Of a stretch of 64,000 nucleotides of DNA, positions 10,304-23,869 are shown piece after piece. The stretch is from assembly GCA_948474755.1 (NCBI GenBank), contig CAOLHI010002540.1, forward strand, positions 248,001 to 312,000. The letters are read 5' to 3'. Within the stretch, counting starts at the first letter, position 1, and every line of letters starts with the position of its first letter. The position numbers were made by a program, and so were the translations under genes. This DNA comes from Ctenosaura bakeri. Taxonomy: Eukaryota; Chordata; Lepidosauria; Squamata; Iguanidae. The notes beneath the pieces are model-generated. The model was not told where the DNA came from. It made no database searches and worked only from the letters and a program-made list of their open reading frames with translations.

Positions 10304-13300
10304 TATAGTGAAAATTAAAGCCAGGAGTGTTATTGTTTTTAAGATGAGGTGATTTTTTTTTCTCTTTCTTTGTTTCTTGTTTTGCTAAGATCTATTTTAT
10401 TTGGGTATCTTTGAAAGGCAGCTAAGGCATTGAATTGCCAAACTCCTTGATCCTCAATATGGGATGCTCTCTAAGGAAAAATGACCAGGGCTAATTAGAG
10501 AGCTGCAGCACTAAATCACTCCATAAGCTCTTAGCTTGCCAAGATATCTGCTTAAAATCCCCTAACTCAAGTGGTTCTCTTGGTTGCAACATATTTGTTT
10601 CTGCTGCCTTCCCAGATGTTCCAGATTTGTTACAGTGGTATGCTGTGCTTTTATATGTTCTTCAGAAGGTTATAACAATGTAACCAGAAGCCCCGGTTTC
10701 TCCCCTGTTTAGTTTAATTGATGGAAAATGTGCTGAATCATTTTGGCTACTCACAACATTTGTTTCAAGAAAGGAATCCCCAACTTGTTGCATTTTCTCA
10801 GTTATGTTTCTCTGAAGATGCATTTGCTATCTTGTGCCTACTCTGCAGGACTGGCATTAGAGGGGATCAGGGATCACTAGGTAAAATATCAAAGTGGTTT
10901 CTTGTGAGAATGCAATCTGTACCATTTATTTTCATCAATGCTGTTAAAAAATATTACTATCTTACTCTATTTGGGAGCAGCCAGTTGATAATCTTCAGGA
11001 CTATTCACTCATCTGGGTTTAGTCCTCTTAAGTAAAACATAGTACTGATAAAATTAAAAATTATAAATTTTTTAGTATTAAATACTGGTGTAATGATTTT
11101 AGAACATATAAACTAATCTGAGAACATTAAATATTGACTCTAAAACACATAGACACAGTTTAATGCAGTCTAAAACTTAACCACATCACCTTTAAAATAC
11201 TAATTTGAAATAATTTGATTTAACTTACAACCACTAATTTAAAACCATTAGCTAACTTGCTTATCCTAGCTACATTCCAATACCACCAACTCAGTATGTT
11301 TTAATTCTTTTCCTGTACCCTTGATAACCTTGTAACAGGAAACAGGCACAGCTTAGTACCAAAAGTCCTGTGTGATTTTTTTCAAGCCCTCTCCCAGTCA
11401 TCAAAGAAAGGCTTACTCAGTCATGCAGTGTAGGGAGAGATTCTAGTCTCCCTTTGTACAAGTAACAATTATGTCTACATTGGAGAAATGTTTTGGAGAA
11501 TTTTCTCCTTTCTTCCAAACTGGCACAAAAAACCACACTGATGCAAAAGGGAAGGATCAAATCAGGATCAAAACTTCCTGGGAAACCCTTCATATCTTCT
11601 GCTTAAAATTACTATAGGACAAATAATCTACCACACTGTTTAGGAAGACAAGTCTTCATTATACTTTGCTGCTTGCTTCTTTTCTCAACACTTTTTTCCT
11701 TAAAAGTATTTGCAGTCACAACTCCACTACTCCATACAGAAAATACAGTCCGATTTTGTGTCAAGGCCAAAAAATAGCTCTTTTCACCTAGAATCATTAA
11801 ATGACTTTAGATTTGTTTCCAAGTCCTCCAACACAGACTATAAGTCATGGCTAAGATAAAGACTTCTGTTAATTAAATACTTTTAAAGAAATAATTCCCA
11901 TTGTTATTTTTATAATATATTGTTTTTGTTGTAATTGTATTTTTGTTTAAATTTGATATACTGTGGGGGGGTTAATACAATGTGTTATTGCAGTTGTGTA
12001 GTTGTTGGTAAGTAGTGTTATGTAGTGTTGTAATTAAAAATAAATAAAAAATAGTACAAAAAAGTAAAATGACCTTTGACAAACCACTCATCTCTCATTG
12101 ATGACCTGCTCTTCCACCGAAAGTGATGTCCTAGTTCCTCAGATGTATATTGTTTTGAAATATGGAGGCTCCATTTACTTATCATAATTTCCAGCCATCA
12201 ATAGACCTATCCTTTGCAACTTGTCTAATGTTTTGCTTCATTTTGTTTTGTTGTTTGTTTGTTTGTTTGTTTAAAAACCACCTAAGCTAGATGTTATCAT
12301 CTTATCTTGTGGTGAATGCCATACATTATTGCAATTGTATGTAGCATAAAGAAATGCAGTTACATCATGTTATGATAATATTTCGCTAGATTGTAATGAA
12401 TATTGAAGTATAGTAAGCTCACGAGTCCTATTCTGTCATGCAACTGTAGTGTACTGTCTAGATAACACATTTAAATTGGCATGTGACTGATAATTTTCCT
12501 CTGAAATATGTAGTTTCATATGGGGTCTCGGCTTTGTCAGCACTAGTGGAATTCATAGGAACTGAAGCTCCTCGGAGGAAAAATACTATACAGCGGTTGC
12601 CAGAATTTCTTAGTAGGGCCTGTGATGCTTGAAACCACTTTAACACTATGTGATATTTCCATTCAACATACTTTCTCAGAAGAGCAACTTGGCTCCCCCC
12701 ACTCCATTCTTAGTGCCTTTTCTTTTTAAGAAAACGGATAGCATCCTTCCTTCTTCTGGAATTTTTCCCCAAAAAGAAAAGTATAGTGTAAGCAGTTCCT
12801 TAGATCTTCTTCACCTCCCTCCCTCTCTTTCTTCAAATTTAATGGTAGGTAAAATATTGTAACAACTTTTGCAGGAATCCTCCTGAGTATGTTGGCATAT
12901 TTATGCCACTGCTGAAGCCAGGGGTGGGAGGAAAGGAAAAAATAGCAGTGGCAGAAGGAGATTCAGCTCTGAGACAACATTCTTCAATGCTTTTGGTGAA
13001 GGCAGAGTGAAAAGTCCTTGAAGCCAAGGTCCTTTGGGTGAGACTTGACTATCTCATGGAAAAGCTACTTCTCTCAGAGCACTGTGCCTCTACCATTCGT
13101 CTTAGGCTGTAAACAACACATTAGAAAAATAGACAGCTCAGATATGACAGCTTTCTCCTGCCGCTTCCTTTTCTTCTCTGTGCAAGCCCAAAGAAGAAAG
13201 TGTCCATTTGTGTAAGCGGATCAGTACACATGCAATGTGTACCAATGTGTACCAACAGATTCCAGACTCTATTCGATTGTGATGTATACTACTCCCTTAT

Positions 13301-13967
13301 GATTTCCAAATTAATGTTCTGCTGAATCAGAAATTATGACCTCCTTTCCTTCTGGCTATAAAGTCAGGTTGAAAATAAATTTACTAAACTTAGTACCTAA
13401 GAAAACAATGTATTGCACAATACTACAGAAGTCTATTTTGAAGTAAGTCCTTTTCTCTTTAAAAAGTTTTTCTTCCGTTGTAAGTATAGGACAGTGTTGG
13501 AAAATATTGTTTTCTAGTTCAAAATTCTCCATGTAAGGATCTCTTTCACAAATACCTTCCTCTTGAAGTCCACTGTTTTTGATACTTACAAGTTATTGCA
13601 GAAGTAAAACATACAAAACAATGAATAGATTTTAAAGAATGGAAAAAGTTAAAAATGGGTACAGTTAAAAATATACATATAAACAGATTTTAGTCAATGA
13701 AGAAAATGTGTATATTAATATTTCTACATAAAATACACAAAAAAGGAAATCAAAGTAAATTATACAAATATTAAAAAGTGCCTGTCTAGACAGTTATCTT
13801 GGTAAGACTTATACATATGCCTAGTGCTCTGCTCTCCTTCAATTCTTGGCTGGCCTCCTCTGCTACCTATACGGTACCCATCAAGCTGCCTTTCAGTGAA
13901 ATGTAAACTGCCATGAGAAAAGGGCCTTATTCTACACTAAATTCTGAGGTGGTTGTTTTGCAAAACA
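10304..13967. other. AT-rich sequence without recognised genes
   Basis: Only short random frames occur. There is a (TTTG)n tract near 12247-12272. Confidence 0.5.
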
Positions 13968-14256
13968 ACAGCATTTTCTACGCAGGAAGCAGGGGGGGGA
14001 AGATGTTTCCTGCACAGAAAATGCTAGTTTTTGTGCAAATTGACCATGTGTGAATTTTGCACAGAGTAAGTTTCTAGTTACATCATTTTCTGTTCAGGAA
14101 AGAATCATGAGGAGGAGGAGGAGGAGGAGGAGAGAAAGGAGGAGAAGAAGAAGAGGAAGAAGAAGAAGTGTGTGTGTGTGTGTGTGTGTGTGTAGAAAAT
14201 GCTGATTCATGCATGAAAATGCTGCTTTTTGCCTCAAACAGAACAATCCTGTCCAC
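13968..14256. repeat. TTTTCTGTGCA-motif repeat interrupted by a simple repeat
   Basis: Motifs such as GCACAGAAAATGCT recur on both sides of the simple repeat at 14108-14194. Related blocks lie at 7570, 25550, 27190 and 62505. Confidence 0.4.
14108..14194. repeat. Compound microsatellite (GGA)n-(GAA)n-(TG)n
   Basis: Three adjacent tracts with different units: GGA from about 14108, GAA-rich to about 14167, then TG to about 14194. Confidence 0.9.
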
Positions 14257-16506
14257 ATTTTGCCTTGAATAAGTCCTTAAGATTCTTGTCAGTCCAGGGT
14301 TATTCATTTCAAGATTCCTGAACAATTGAAAAACATGTTTTTTCAATTTTTTTTCAAATGCTTTCAAATATACTTTCCATCCCTATTATTTGCCAGCCCA
14401 CCACTGCCAAGAACTGATGTATGCCTGGTGCTCAGCACCCACTGTTTTTATTTTCACTGCTATCATTTTATTCACACTTATTCTTGTTCTCTAGGGCCTT
14501 TGGTGCAAACCTTGAGGATGCTCTAAGCACAGTAGGAACATGCTCTCAATACTCAGAAATCATTGCCCGAATATAATCAGCATAGACTGGCATAAGTGTG
14601 AGTACTCAGTTGAATGTATATACTTTTAAATATGCTTTCTTAAAAATGTTAAATGTGGCTAGTATCAACTCTCTTGAAGATACCTGTCTGAAATATGACA
14701 AGGATAAACTCCTCTTTATGTTCTATTTTGTTTCCAAACGATATATAAATCTTTGCAGAAACAAGAACATTATAGCCAGTTTTGTTTCCCAGTATATATC
14801 AGTGGGAGGACTGGCAATCTTGTACGCCTGTGAGTGGCGTTCTCAAAGGGGTTATGGGAAAGACAAGACCCCAGATATCAGTGTCTTCCCAACAATAGCA
14901 ATGATAGAAAAAAGGTGTCAATCTTTGAATGCAACTGATCTTCAATTGCAATAACTTATGAATAAATTGAACTTAATTTTAGGTTACCTTATTCCAGAGA
15001 GAAACCTGGAAAATGTGTCCATCACAACCAATATACAAGTATCAAGTAGGTATTGTCTTTTATATAATTAAAGAAGTTATTTGAAGGTACAGGCTTTGAG
15101 GTTTGCCCACAATGCCTTCTTAACTATACTGAACTTGGAAATTCCTAGTTAACATTCTAGTCCACAAATGAGTAAAAATTGGCCTTCAGGATGTTGTTGG
15201 ACTGCAACTTCCAGCATTCCATCCTTCCTTTTCATCCATCCTTCCCTTCCTTTTCAACCATTTGGAACTTTCCTATTTGATGACTGCATGTACATTACAT
15301 CTGTTCATATATTAATATCAATATATAGTATATTTAGGACTGAAATAAACTTCCGTTTTAATATTCAGTCAGTGCATAAACAGGAATGGAGTGAGATTAA
15401 AAAAAAGTAGAAATAATAAAAGTTCATACAAAACCCTGGAAGAATATCTGCTCACTGTGAATGCAGTAACTAATACCTTATAACTAATACCTTCAACCAG
15501 CGTGCTTCGTAAAAGCGGCTCATTTTGGTTCCTGTCCAGGAATATGCTGTTGACATGGGCTGAAATGTTAGTTGTAGTTGGGTCTGATCCCCTCATCTCT
15601 CTTGACATTTCCTTCTGTTTCTCAAAGGCATCAGAATGAAATTTCTGATTTGGAATTTCCATATTATTCTCCTTTATCCAATGCTTCTGCTTTATTTCAT
15701 TTTTTCAAAACTGCTGTGTAGTATTATTCCTAATATAGGGCAAATACAGATCAGCGTAAGATAAGTCTGAGTTTTCACAATATTGTTCCTTGGCTTCTGT
15801 TCAGTTTTGTCAGTTGCTGTCTACTCTGCATCCACTCAATGCATTCTTTTAAGGGATCTGTTAGTAGTTATTTCTTGAGTATACACTAGTGCTCAAAGAC
15901 TCCCCCAAAAGGACATGGTTTTTCAAGTTGATACTATGATGAGTTGGGAGGGGGGTTCCTTGGTAACTAAGCATTTCTTTCTTTCTTTCTTTTTAAAAAG
16001 ACGTTAAGAGGAAAATGTAAGTGAAGTGATAATGTCTGAGAATGATGCAACATAAATTATTCAAATTACCCTTCTGGCTATACTAAATACAAATAGGACA
16101 GATTATTGCTCAAAAAGTCTATTTTGCTATGGAGAACCTGGCAGAATAACCATAGCTTGGACATGATTCTGAGGGATTCCAGCAGCTACAGTCCAAAATA
16201 TGTCTCTTTGAACCCAAAGGGAGCAATTTTTTAAGCATAGCAGGAAGGTATTTACCCAAGAGCAGTACTTTTTTTTTTTTTAACAGGAGGAGGGCTAACA
16301 TTACCTGGCAAGTTGTCAAAGAGATTGCTAATTTGGATAGTGAATGTTGGATGACCAAGCACATACATACATACAGTATAGCATTCTTTGAAATGATTAT
16401 GACAAAATGGGCAAAATTATGGCCATTTCTGCATGAGGTTGATACAGCGTAGCGGCATCAAATTCTTACCCTCCAGTCTGCATGTTGTACGTCTTTTAGC
16501 ATCTTA
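14257..16506. other. Sequence without recognised genes
   Basis: A 118-residue frame at 14598 looks random. A short stretch near 15185-15225 (GTTGTTGGACTGCAACTTCC) resembles the dispersed CAGGGATG repeat seen at 33915 and 56600. TTTC and poly-T tracts occur at about 15975 and 16269. Confidence 0.4.
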
Positions 16507-16955
16507 GGCCTTTTCCGCACTGGGTTTTTAAAATGGTGCAGAGCGTCCTCCAGAGAGGACGTCTACACCTGGGAGCGGACTGTGTCTGGACTACTTTGTG
16601 TAGTTCCAGACCTCAGTCCACTCCGGAACAACCCAAAGTGGTCATTCAGTGTGCTTTTGAAAGACCGTTTAAAACAGGTCTTTCAAAAGCATGGAGCACG
16701 CCTCTACATGGCTGCGCTTCGGTGCAGATTTTCAGGCTCGCACCAGTGCAGATCTGCCGGGGGCAGGCTTTAGGCTGGCTAGCTTCACCGGTTGGTGGAG
16801 AGCCTCGACCAACCGGAAGCCGCCATTTTCATCCCCAGAGCAGTGCGGAGCGGCAGCCATGGACTGCTCCAGACCAGCCTGGACCCTCACATGGAGGACA
16901 CAGGTCTGGTGAGTACCTGCATGGAGCGATTCCCTCGCCCAGTGTGGAAAAGGCC
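16507..16955. mobile_element. Harbinger-type MITE, distinct subfamily
   Basis: The element starts GGCCTTTTCCGCAC and ends GTGTGGAAAAGGCC, flanked by TTA on the left and TTG on the right. Its interior is GC-richer than the surroundings and differs from the other MITEs. It contains a perfect 15-bp inverted repeat. Confidence 0.75.
16652..16691. repeat. Perfect 15-bp inverted repeat (hairpin)
   Basis: TGCTTTTGAAAGACC at 16652-16666 and its exact reverse complement at 16677-16691 enclose a 10-base loop. Confidence 0.9.
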
Positions 16956-17600
16956 TTGGTTTTCCTCATAGTTCTGCATGTTTTCTGCTCCTAGAACAGT
17001 TCAGTGCAGTTCACTGCAATGCAAAACTGCTGTATGTGCAAACCAGAAAAACTCTGATTTAAATCTCCCAAACTGGTTCTGCTTTGGTTTTCGCTTACAT
17101 GCAGAAGCGAAGCATCTATTCGCATCACAGAAGTGGCCGGCTTTGGGTGTTCCCAGGCTGTCCCCTCCATCATTTCCGTTCTACCTCTCTCCACTCATCT
17201 GGATGTGGTCATTACTGTCTTCCTGTGTTAAATGGACAGTGGGAAGAGAGTGGATCTGGTAATGGACTGTTAAAATGTTTTTTTTTTCCTCATGTGTCGA
17301 CGACCATACATTCCTACACACAACCATAGCAACACAGAAATGTGTTAAAATGTGTGTGTGTGTTTTAAAAAACAGATCAATCAGCAATGCCAGGTAAGGG
17401 AGGGGAAAGGAAATGGCCAGTGACTTGCTGTTGTGGATGCAGCAACTGCTGTTCTCCACAGTAGTACAATGTAAATGGGGTGTGTGTGTGCAAACAGCAT
17501 AGTTTCTGGATTTCTGAATTCATTTTCTGAATCAGAGTATAAAAACACTGCTCGTGACATGCAGTGAACTATTCCTCCCCTCTCTTGCGGAAATGGCCTA

Positions 17601-17668
17601 TATCCTCAACCAGGGGTAGCAGTTCTGGGAATCTCCTGTATCCTCAACCAGGGGTAGCAGTTCTGGGG
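17601..17668. repeat. Short tandem duplication, 38-bp period
   Basis: TATCCTCAACCAGGGGTAGC begins at 17601 and again at 17639, so the repeat has nearly two copies. Confidence 0.85.
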
Positions 17669-17850
17669 ACCTCCAGACATTGACTGTAACTGCCAGTAGC
17701 CCTAGCTTGCATAAGTAATGTAAGGAATCCTAAGAACTGAAAAGCATCTGGAAAGCCTGTTACTACATTTACTAGCCCGGATTTGGGGATACTAGATATC
17801 ATTTTGATATCAATAATTTGGCTCTCTTCCACCATCCCTCTCCACGTGTT

Positions 17851-18652
17851 TGTGAGGCCACCCGGACAAGCACAGAACTAGGCTAGGCAAATGCTGCAAT
17901 ATCCCAAGACAATACAAGCAGGCCAGAAATAGACAGAACACCACTTTAGGAGACCTCTCTGCAAACACCCTTATTATGTATACACGCTGATTACAAAGAA
18001 CTCCCTGCCCTGAGCAGGCAACTTGGCAAGCTGAATACTCAACTGTCAAGCGTCGCGCATTTGCTTACTGTCTACCTCTTTGTCAATTCGGACCTAACTC
18101 AATCATGCTAAATTTTGACCGTTCCAAAGCTTTGTCTCACACCCGAAACTCATTGTTTTTCCCAAGTACAGAATAGCCTGCAGTTACATTTCTCCCTATA
18201 AAAACCACTGATTCTGAGACCTTCCTCGGATTGCTCCTGAGTTCCATCCCGCCTTGCTGCCGCTTTGCTTGGCAAGCCTTCCCCTCAGTTCCAGTAGCTG
18301 AGACTGCGCAACTTCAGACCTTTGCAGTGACCTCTCCGGGCTTCAGGACAGGTGCCGTATCACCCAATTCGACAATCGCTCTCAAAATCCCTCTATACCA
18401 CTCCAACCTTTGTTTTCTATAATTATCTGAGTGAATGTGTTGCATATACTGTTTGTCTGTATTTAATAAAAATCTCAATTATTCTTAAACTTGGCGTGCT
18501 CCTTGGCTTGGCCTGACCCCGTAGACATTGGGTAAAAGATTCCGCTGTGTTGCCCTGCCTCTCGCATTGCTAGCTTGTGCTCTTAGCTAATTTCCCCAAA
18601 TTGAGAGCACATATAGGTGTCCCACCTGGGACCCCCAGAAAACAGGGTAACA
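17851..18652 (+). mobile_element. ERV-like solo LTR
   Basis: The stretch has TATAAAAA at about 18198 and, some 270 bp further on, AATAAA at about 18466, then an R/U5-like part ending in CAGGGTAACA. The part after the TATA box aligns with the minus-strand element at 54563-55294, including the CTTGGCTTGG block and ACATTGGGT. No matching internal viral genes or second LTR lie nearby, so it is a solo copy. The start is approximate and no target duplication was found. Confidence 0.55.
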
Positions 18653-19722
18653 AGCCACTGAACTGCCACACCAACCATGGGTTGCATCAGGTTGCATGGT
18701 TTGCTACATCTCTGAAAACTTGAAAATGAAGAAAACCTATTTATATGTCAAAATTCTTGCATTGTGGTTTGAAATAAATACTATTTAATTCAGTTCAATT
18801 ATATTATATCACTAAAAAATATTTCTGAATTGCCCCTCAGCTCAATAAGTGCTCAAGACAATGTAAATGGCTGCAAGCAGCCTGAAAAAATAATGACCTT
18901 AAGAAAAACTACATATATTTGCATTTACTTCAATTACATGGTAATCATATATACAGTTCTGACTCTTTCTCTGCAGGGATGTAAATATGGTGAGGGAAGG
19001 CAAAATGAGGGCATTTCTCCCTCCAAATAGGAATTCAGCTCTCCAAATTAATTTTGTCCTCAGTCCCTAAATTTCTAGTATCGTGATATTTAAAACTTCA
19101 GTTGAACATTACAAATACAATTTAGGTATTCAAAGAAAAGGGCAGGCAAAGTTAGCAAAGGAATGTGAGCACAGCAAATATATGACTTTGAGACATTAAT
19201 ATTTTCAATGTCTCACTCTCTAGAATGCTAAAAATCTGAGTAGTAAAGGAAAAAAATCATTTAGAAGCAGAATACTTATTTTGAGGCCAATGCCTTCTGC
19301 CAACCAATAACTACACTGCTGTCTGTCTTAGGGATAGTTGATGGGGTGACGTGGGGTGGAGAAGCTTGCTGTGAAAGAGACTGAGTTGGAGATCACAGTG
19401 CCTTATAGAGGCTGGCATGACCACCATGCTGAACTCCACATCATCCTTGCACCACTGGCAACATTTTTTGTGCCCACTTTGAGAGGTGAGACAAACAGAA
19501 CAAACAACAAAGATTTTTCCTAACAAGCAAGTTCAAGAAACAGTATTAAAACATAATGCATTCATAACAGTAAATATGGTTTAATAATCACATTTGCTAT
19601 GTTAGAATCATAATGTTTTAAGTAACAGAAGGAATCTACTATGTATAGTGCTAAAAAAATTAATGACTTGTCAAGAGGAGGTCAATGTGTGATTTGTAGA
19701 AGATGAAACCTGTGTTGACAAA

Positions 19723-19924
19723 GGCCATTTCTGCCCCACACTGTTATAGAGCTATTATTCTACTTTCAATATCCTGTGGAATTCTGGGATTTGTAATTTA
19801 CTGAGGCCAAAGACCTCCCTGGCTGAGAATTCTAAATGCCCCTCCCTAAACTGCAAACCCCAGGATTCTATAGGACATTCAAACTAGAAAAATAGCACTA
19901 TAACAGTGTAGGGTGGAAGTGGCC
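19723..19924. mobile_element. Palindromic MITE (GGCCATTTC ends)
   Basis: GGCCATTTCTG starts it and a GGAAGTGGCC end closes it. The arms carry CTGTTATAG and its complement, and the GGGATTTGTAATTTACTG / CTAAACTGCAAACCCC inner arms pair with each other. Confidence 0.75.
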
Positions 19925-20035
19925 TATGTTTGCATGAAAGTTGACATTTTTAAGATAACTGGCATATTTACCCAGCATTGCCCAGGGTTTTTATTTTCTT
20001 CTTAAGACCTCAGTACACTATCTTCTCCATTTCCT

Positions 20036-20600
20036 GTAACTTTGGTCCATATTTCCCACTGCAATCTGTATTCAGAGTTATTTACATACACAGTTTGGGT
20101 TCCTGAGGGAGTACACTGTCTTCTTCCTTGCTGCTAGGCCTCCTGCCCATAGCAACCAGCCTATTCCTGTACCTGTAAATTTTCTCCATATTCCCCAATC
20201 CAATCTTTATTCAGAGTTGTTAACATACAGAGCTTGGGCTCCTGAGGGAATATACTGTCCTCCTCCTTGCTGCTAGGCCTCATGTCCATAGGAACTGACC
20301 TATTCCAGTACCTGAAACTTTTCCCCATAGTCCCCAATCCAATCTGTGTTCTCTTGTGTTCTCTGGTGACGTTGATGTACTGGCTATTTTTTTCCCCTGT
20401 TGAATTTGTGCAATAGATTTACTTTTTTCTGGAAGCATTTTTTGTTTGAATTTCAACTTTAAGATTCCTCACATATGGAACCCATACAATCTACTGTGTG
20501 AGGCAAGAAGTCCTTGTAACTATGTTGTATATGTCACTTTAATTTTTCTCCCACATGCCTCCCAAAAGTTTTCTGGCATCCTTATTGATGGTAGGCCTCA
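20036..20600. repeat. Degenerate tandem repeat of about 139 bp
   Basis: TGCTGCTAGGCCTC appears near 20130 and 20269 with matching surroundings (CCAATC...TCAGAGTT...TTGGG.TCCTGAGGGA). A partial third unit follows, and an isolated TAGGCCTCATCCCCATAGC occurs near 20591. Class unknown. Confidence 0.55.
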
Positions 20601-23160
20601 TCCCCATAGCAGCCTAAGAGGTCTCGGCTGAGAATTCTAAAGGCCCTCCCTAAACTGCCAACCCCAGGATTCCATGGAATCTTCACAGCCAGCCAATCAT
20701 ATGAGGTAATCCTGCTTCATACAGCCAATTGTATGAGGTCTTCACCTGTCTGACGCAGACAAACAGACAAACTCACAGACAAACATTGACTTTTATACAG
20801 TAGAAGAGAAAAATCAAAACAAGCGTTTCTTGCAATATATTACCGATTAAAGTAAACTTCCTAAACCACCATCTCTTTCATATCTCAGGACATTTCCTTG
20901 GTATTGTTAAGAAAATATTCTTGCTTTTCATTAAAAAAAATCTTTTATATACGTTGGAACCTACCAATTTGCCTGAAAAATCCTCTTCAGTTTTATTTCT
21001 GTGAGTAGGTCCCTGCAAAATTTGCTGGTCTTACTGAAATTCCCTTGCTTCCTTTGGTGTTCCTGGATATTTGGCTGAGCAGGAACTTTTAAGTTCAGCT
21101 TGACATTTGCATCAGGGGAAATACAGCTGGCATTCTCCTTCCTAGATGACAATTTAACTATTCTCGTTATATTAAATGAAGTCACCCCATTCTGCACTTA
21201 GGTTATTTCATTCAAATTATGAGGTAGATAGCTCAGTTAATTTGCTACAGCAAAAGCAAGAGTCTTCTGACACTTAAAAATGACAACTACTTATGTTTCT
21301 CTTATGCTTTCATAAACTGCAGCCCAGCTCATCAGATGCAATCTGATGCCAGAAGTCTCTTTGTTGCTTTCACTGAAATTGTGTCCTCCTTGTTGATTGT
21401 TAACAAAAAATGCACACTCCCAATTTAACTCCAAAGTAAGCACTTTATGAAATATGGCACATGCTTCATAATCATAATGACATGCACATCTAGTGCCATA
21501 TTCTGAATCTTATATACAAAACCACACCAAATTTCAATACATATTTGGCCTTATAATACAATTTTCTTTCTATATGGGTTTCCTATATCTTCAGGTACTA
21601 CTGTGAGACTGCTGTAAATATATCTCTGGCAAGGACCATGTAATGACTGTGAACCCATTTATAAACTCTGCCAACTGTCAATCTAAGTGTGTGATATGCC
21701 TGTCTCTGCTTTGCATGCAATAAAATGTACAAAATGGGTCTATGGGGGGGGAAGCTGTTGCACCTTTTGCCCTTTCTTCTATGGCTACATTCTCTGGTCT
21801 TCAATCAGGGAGACAAAATCAGGGCAAGCAGCACTTCAGGAGGTGGTGATTATTTGTTTTTCATAAATGAGTTGGCTTCAATGCAAAGCTCCAGGCCCCA
21901 TTTTTCTGGCCTCAGAAACCCCTTATGAGTCCCCCAAAGCCCTGTGATTCCTCAGGATTATATTTGGTTGATTTGGGTGCAATTTGGGGGTGAAATTGCC
22001 CCAAAATTGTGCCCTAAGCATCCCCACTCTTTCATGCCCTGCTTCCAGAACATTCAGAATATGGAGTCTGAAACAGGGGGCATGCCAGAGGCTGAGAGGG
22101 GGCATGCCAGGACATGCTGTATAGGAAGAAATTACAGTGCCACAAACAGAACAGGGAGTGGTGCCAGCTCCAGCAGAGAGTCCTGCTTCTTTAAACATAG
22201 AACAGCAATTTCCTGTACCCACCTTTGCAGAGCACAGACAGCAAAGAGAGAGCCGGTGCCATTGTCTCAGAATTTATAACCGGCAACAATTAATCAAATC
22301 ACAGCTGTGCTAGGCTTCAGATCTATATAGCTGACGTCCTTCTCCTCCAGGAGTTGTCAGAGCTTGTCTGACCTTATTCTACCCTGCTGGATACCTTGAT
22401 GAATACTCTGATTGACTTTGGACACTTCCTTGCCTTGGAACCCTGTTGCTGTTATTTATGACTCTGAGTTTACTGCCTGGAAGTACGTAACAAGCTGGGA
22501 GCTACTCAGTTTATTTTGTTTGTTTTATCAGCTGTGCCATTGGGACTGCCCCTTCAGAATCTGCATCCCCCCCAGGACCTTATTTTTCCTATATTTCTCT
22601 TTCAAAATGACAATAGAAAATGACATCACTACACAAAATGGCATCATTTTGGAAGAGAAAGGGAAGGGAATGTAGATATTTGTGGGCACTTGGTTGGGCT
22701 ATAGCCCACTGAAGATTCGCAAGGATTTGGCACCAGATCCCCATGCAGTTGCCCACACCTGCTTTAAAGTCTAATCACATGTTTCTACCTATTACCAGCT
22801 GATGTCAAGGCTCTCCAGCTCAGCACAAAGATTGGTTTGCACAATCAGATGACCCAGTCATAATTGCAGACCACCTCCTAATCCTTGCTTATCCCACCTT
22901 CACAAGGTGAGATGATTTCACAAGGACCCATTTCCTATGATACCACAAGCACCTGTCCCTATAACATTGCACACATTCGCAGTGTTCTCAGGCTTCAGCC
23001 CTGAAATCTAGAGAGAAAGAGAGACAGGTATTACCCTGATATCAATGCATGTAATCCAGCCTTCATTGAGTATGACGTAGATCTCCGCATGAGGAATCAT
23101 GCTGTGCCAGCACTATGCAGCTCTTATGCAGAATAGCAATATTGTGAAATACTTGTCAAT
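20601..23160. other. Repeat-like sequence without recognised genes
   Basis: A fragment of the palindromic MITE lies near 20636-20690. The stretch 21905-22460 has promoter-like and repeat-like features (TCTATATAG near 22323) but could not be classified. Confidence 0.35.
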
Positions 23161-23362
23161 GGCCATTCTCACACTACATTGTTATAGTGCTATTACTCCA
23201 CTTCCAACATCCTGTGGAATTCTGGGGTTTGTAGTTTAGGGAGGAGCCTTTAGAATTCTCAGCCAGAGAGCTCTTTGGCCTCAGTAAATCCCAAACTCCA
23301 GAATCCAACAGGATGTTGAAAATGGAATAAAAGCACTGTAACAATGCAGGGCAGAAATGGAC
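23161..23362. mobile_element. Palindromic MITE
   Basis: It starts GGCCATTCTCACAC and ends GCAGAAATGGAC, with paired inner arms around the AATTCTGGGGTTTG / CAAACTCCAGAATCC blocks. Confidence 0.72.
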
Positions 23363-23681
23363 AATGACTGGGTCAATTGAACAATGTGCAATGAACAAAG
23401 TGCAACTGCAGTGCACTGTGGAACAGCAGTGGAAGCAGAGATGTGCCTACAGCAATAGTGCACTGTTGGTGTATGCACAACTCTGCTTCCACTGCTGTCA
23501 GCAGATTATGCACTGTGGTGTATAATTTGCCCCACATGCATAGGACATGTGTATGACACTAACAGAATGCCAGCATATGCATTTTTCATAGCATTTACTA
23601 TATGACAAGTGTAAATAGTAGTGGTAGTGGTGGTAGTAATAGTAATCACCATTTTAGCAGTATAAGGAGTGGTGACAATAA

Positions 23682-23869
23682 GGTCATTTCCATCCTATAT
23701 TGTTATAATGCTCTTATTCCACTTTCAACATCCTGTGGAATTCTGGGGTTCGTAGTTTACTGAGGCCAAAAAGCTCTCTGACTGAGAATTCTAAATGCCC
23801 CTCCCTAAGCTGCTAGTCCCAGGCTTCCATGGGATAAGAACACTGTACCAGTGTAGTAAAGAAATGGTC
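23682..23869. mobile_element. Palindromic MITE
   Basis: It starts GGTCATTTCCATCC and ends GAAATGGTC. Same arms as the copy 320 bp upstream, but more diverged. Confidence 0.7.

Noticed and set aside
14598..14954. 118-residue frame
   Set aside because: Random-looking composition, no motif, no splice or polyadenylation context.
17581..17594. GCGGAAATGGCC as the right end of another MITE
   Set aside because: No matching left end with paired arms was found upstream.
17851..18652. A full endogenous retrovirus between the two LTR-like copies
   Set aside because: The two copies are on opposite strands, 36 kb apart, and no viral gene frame lies next to either.
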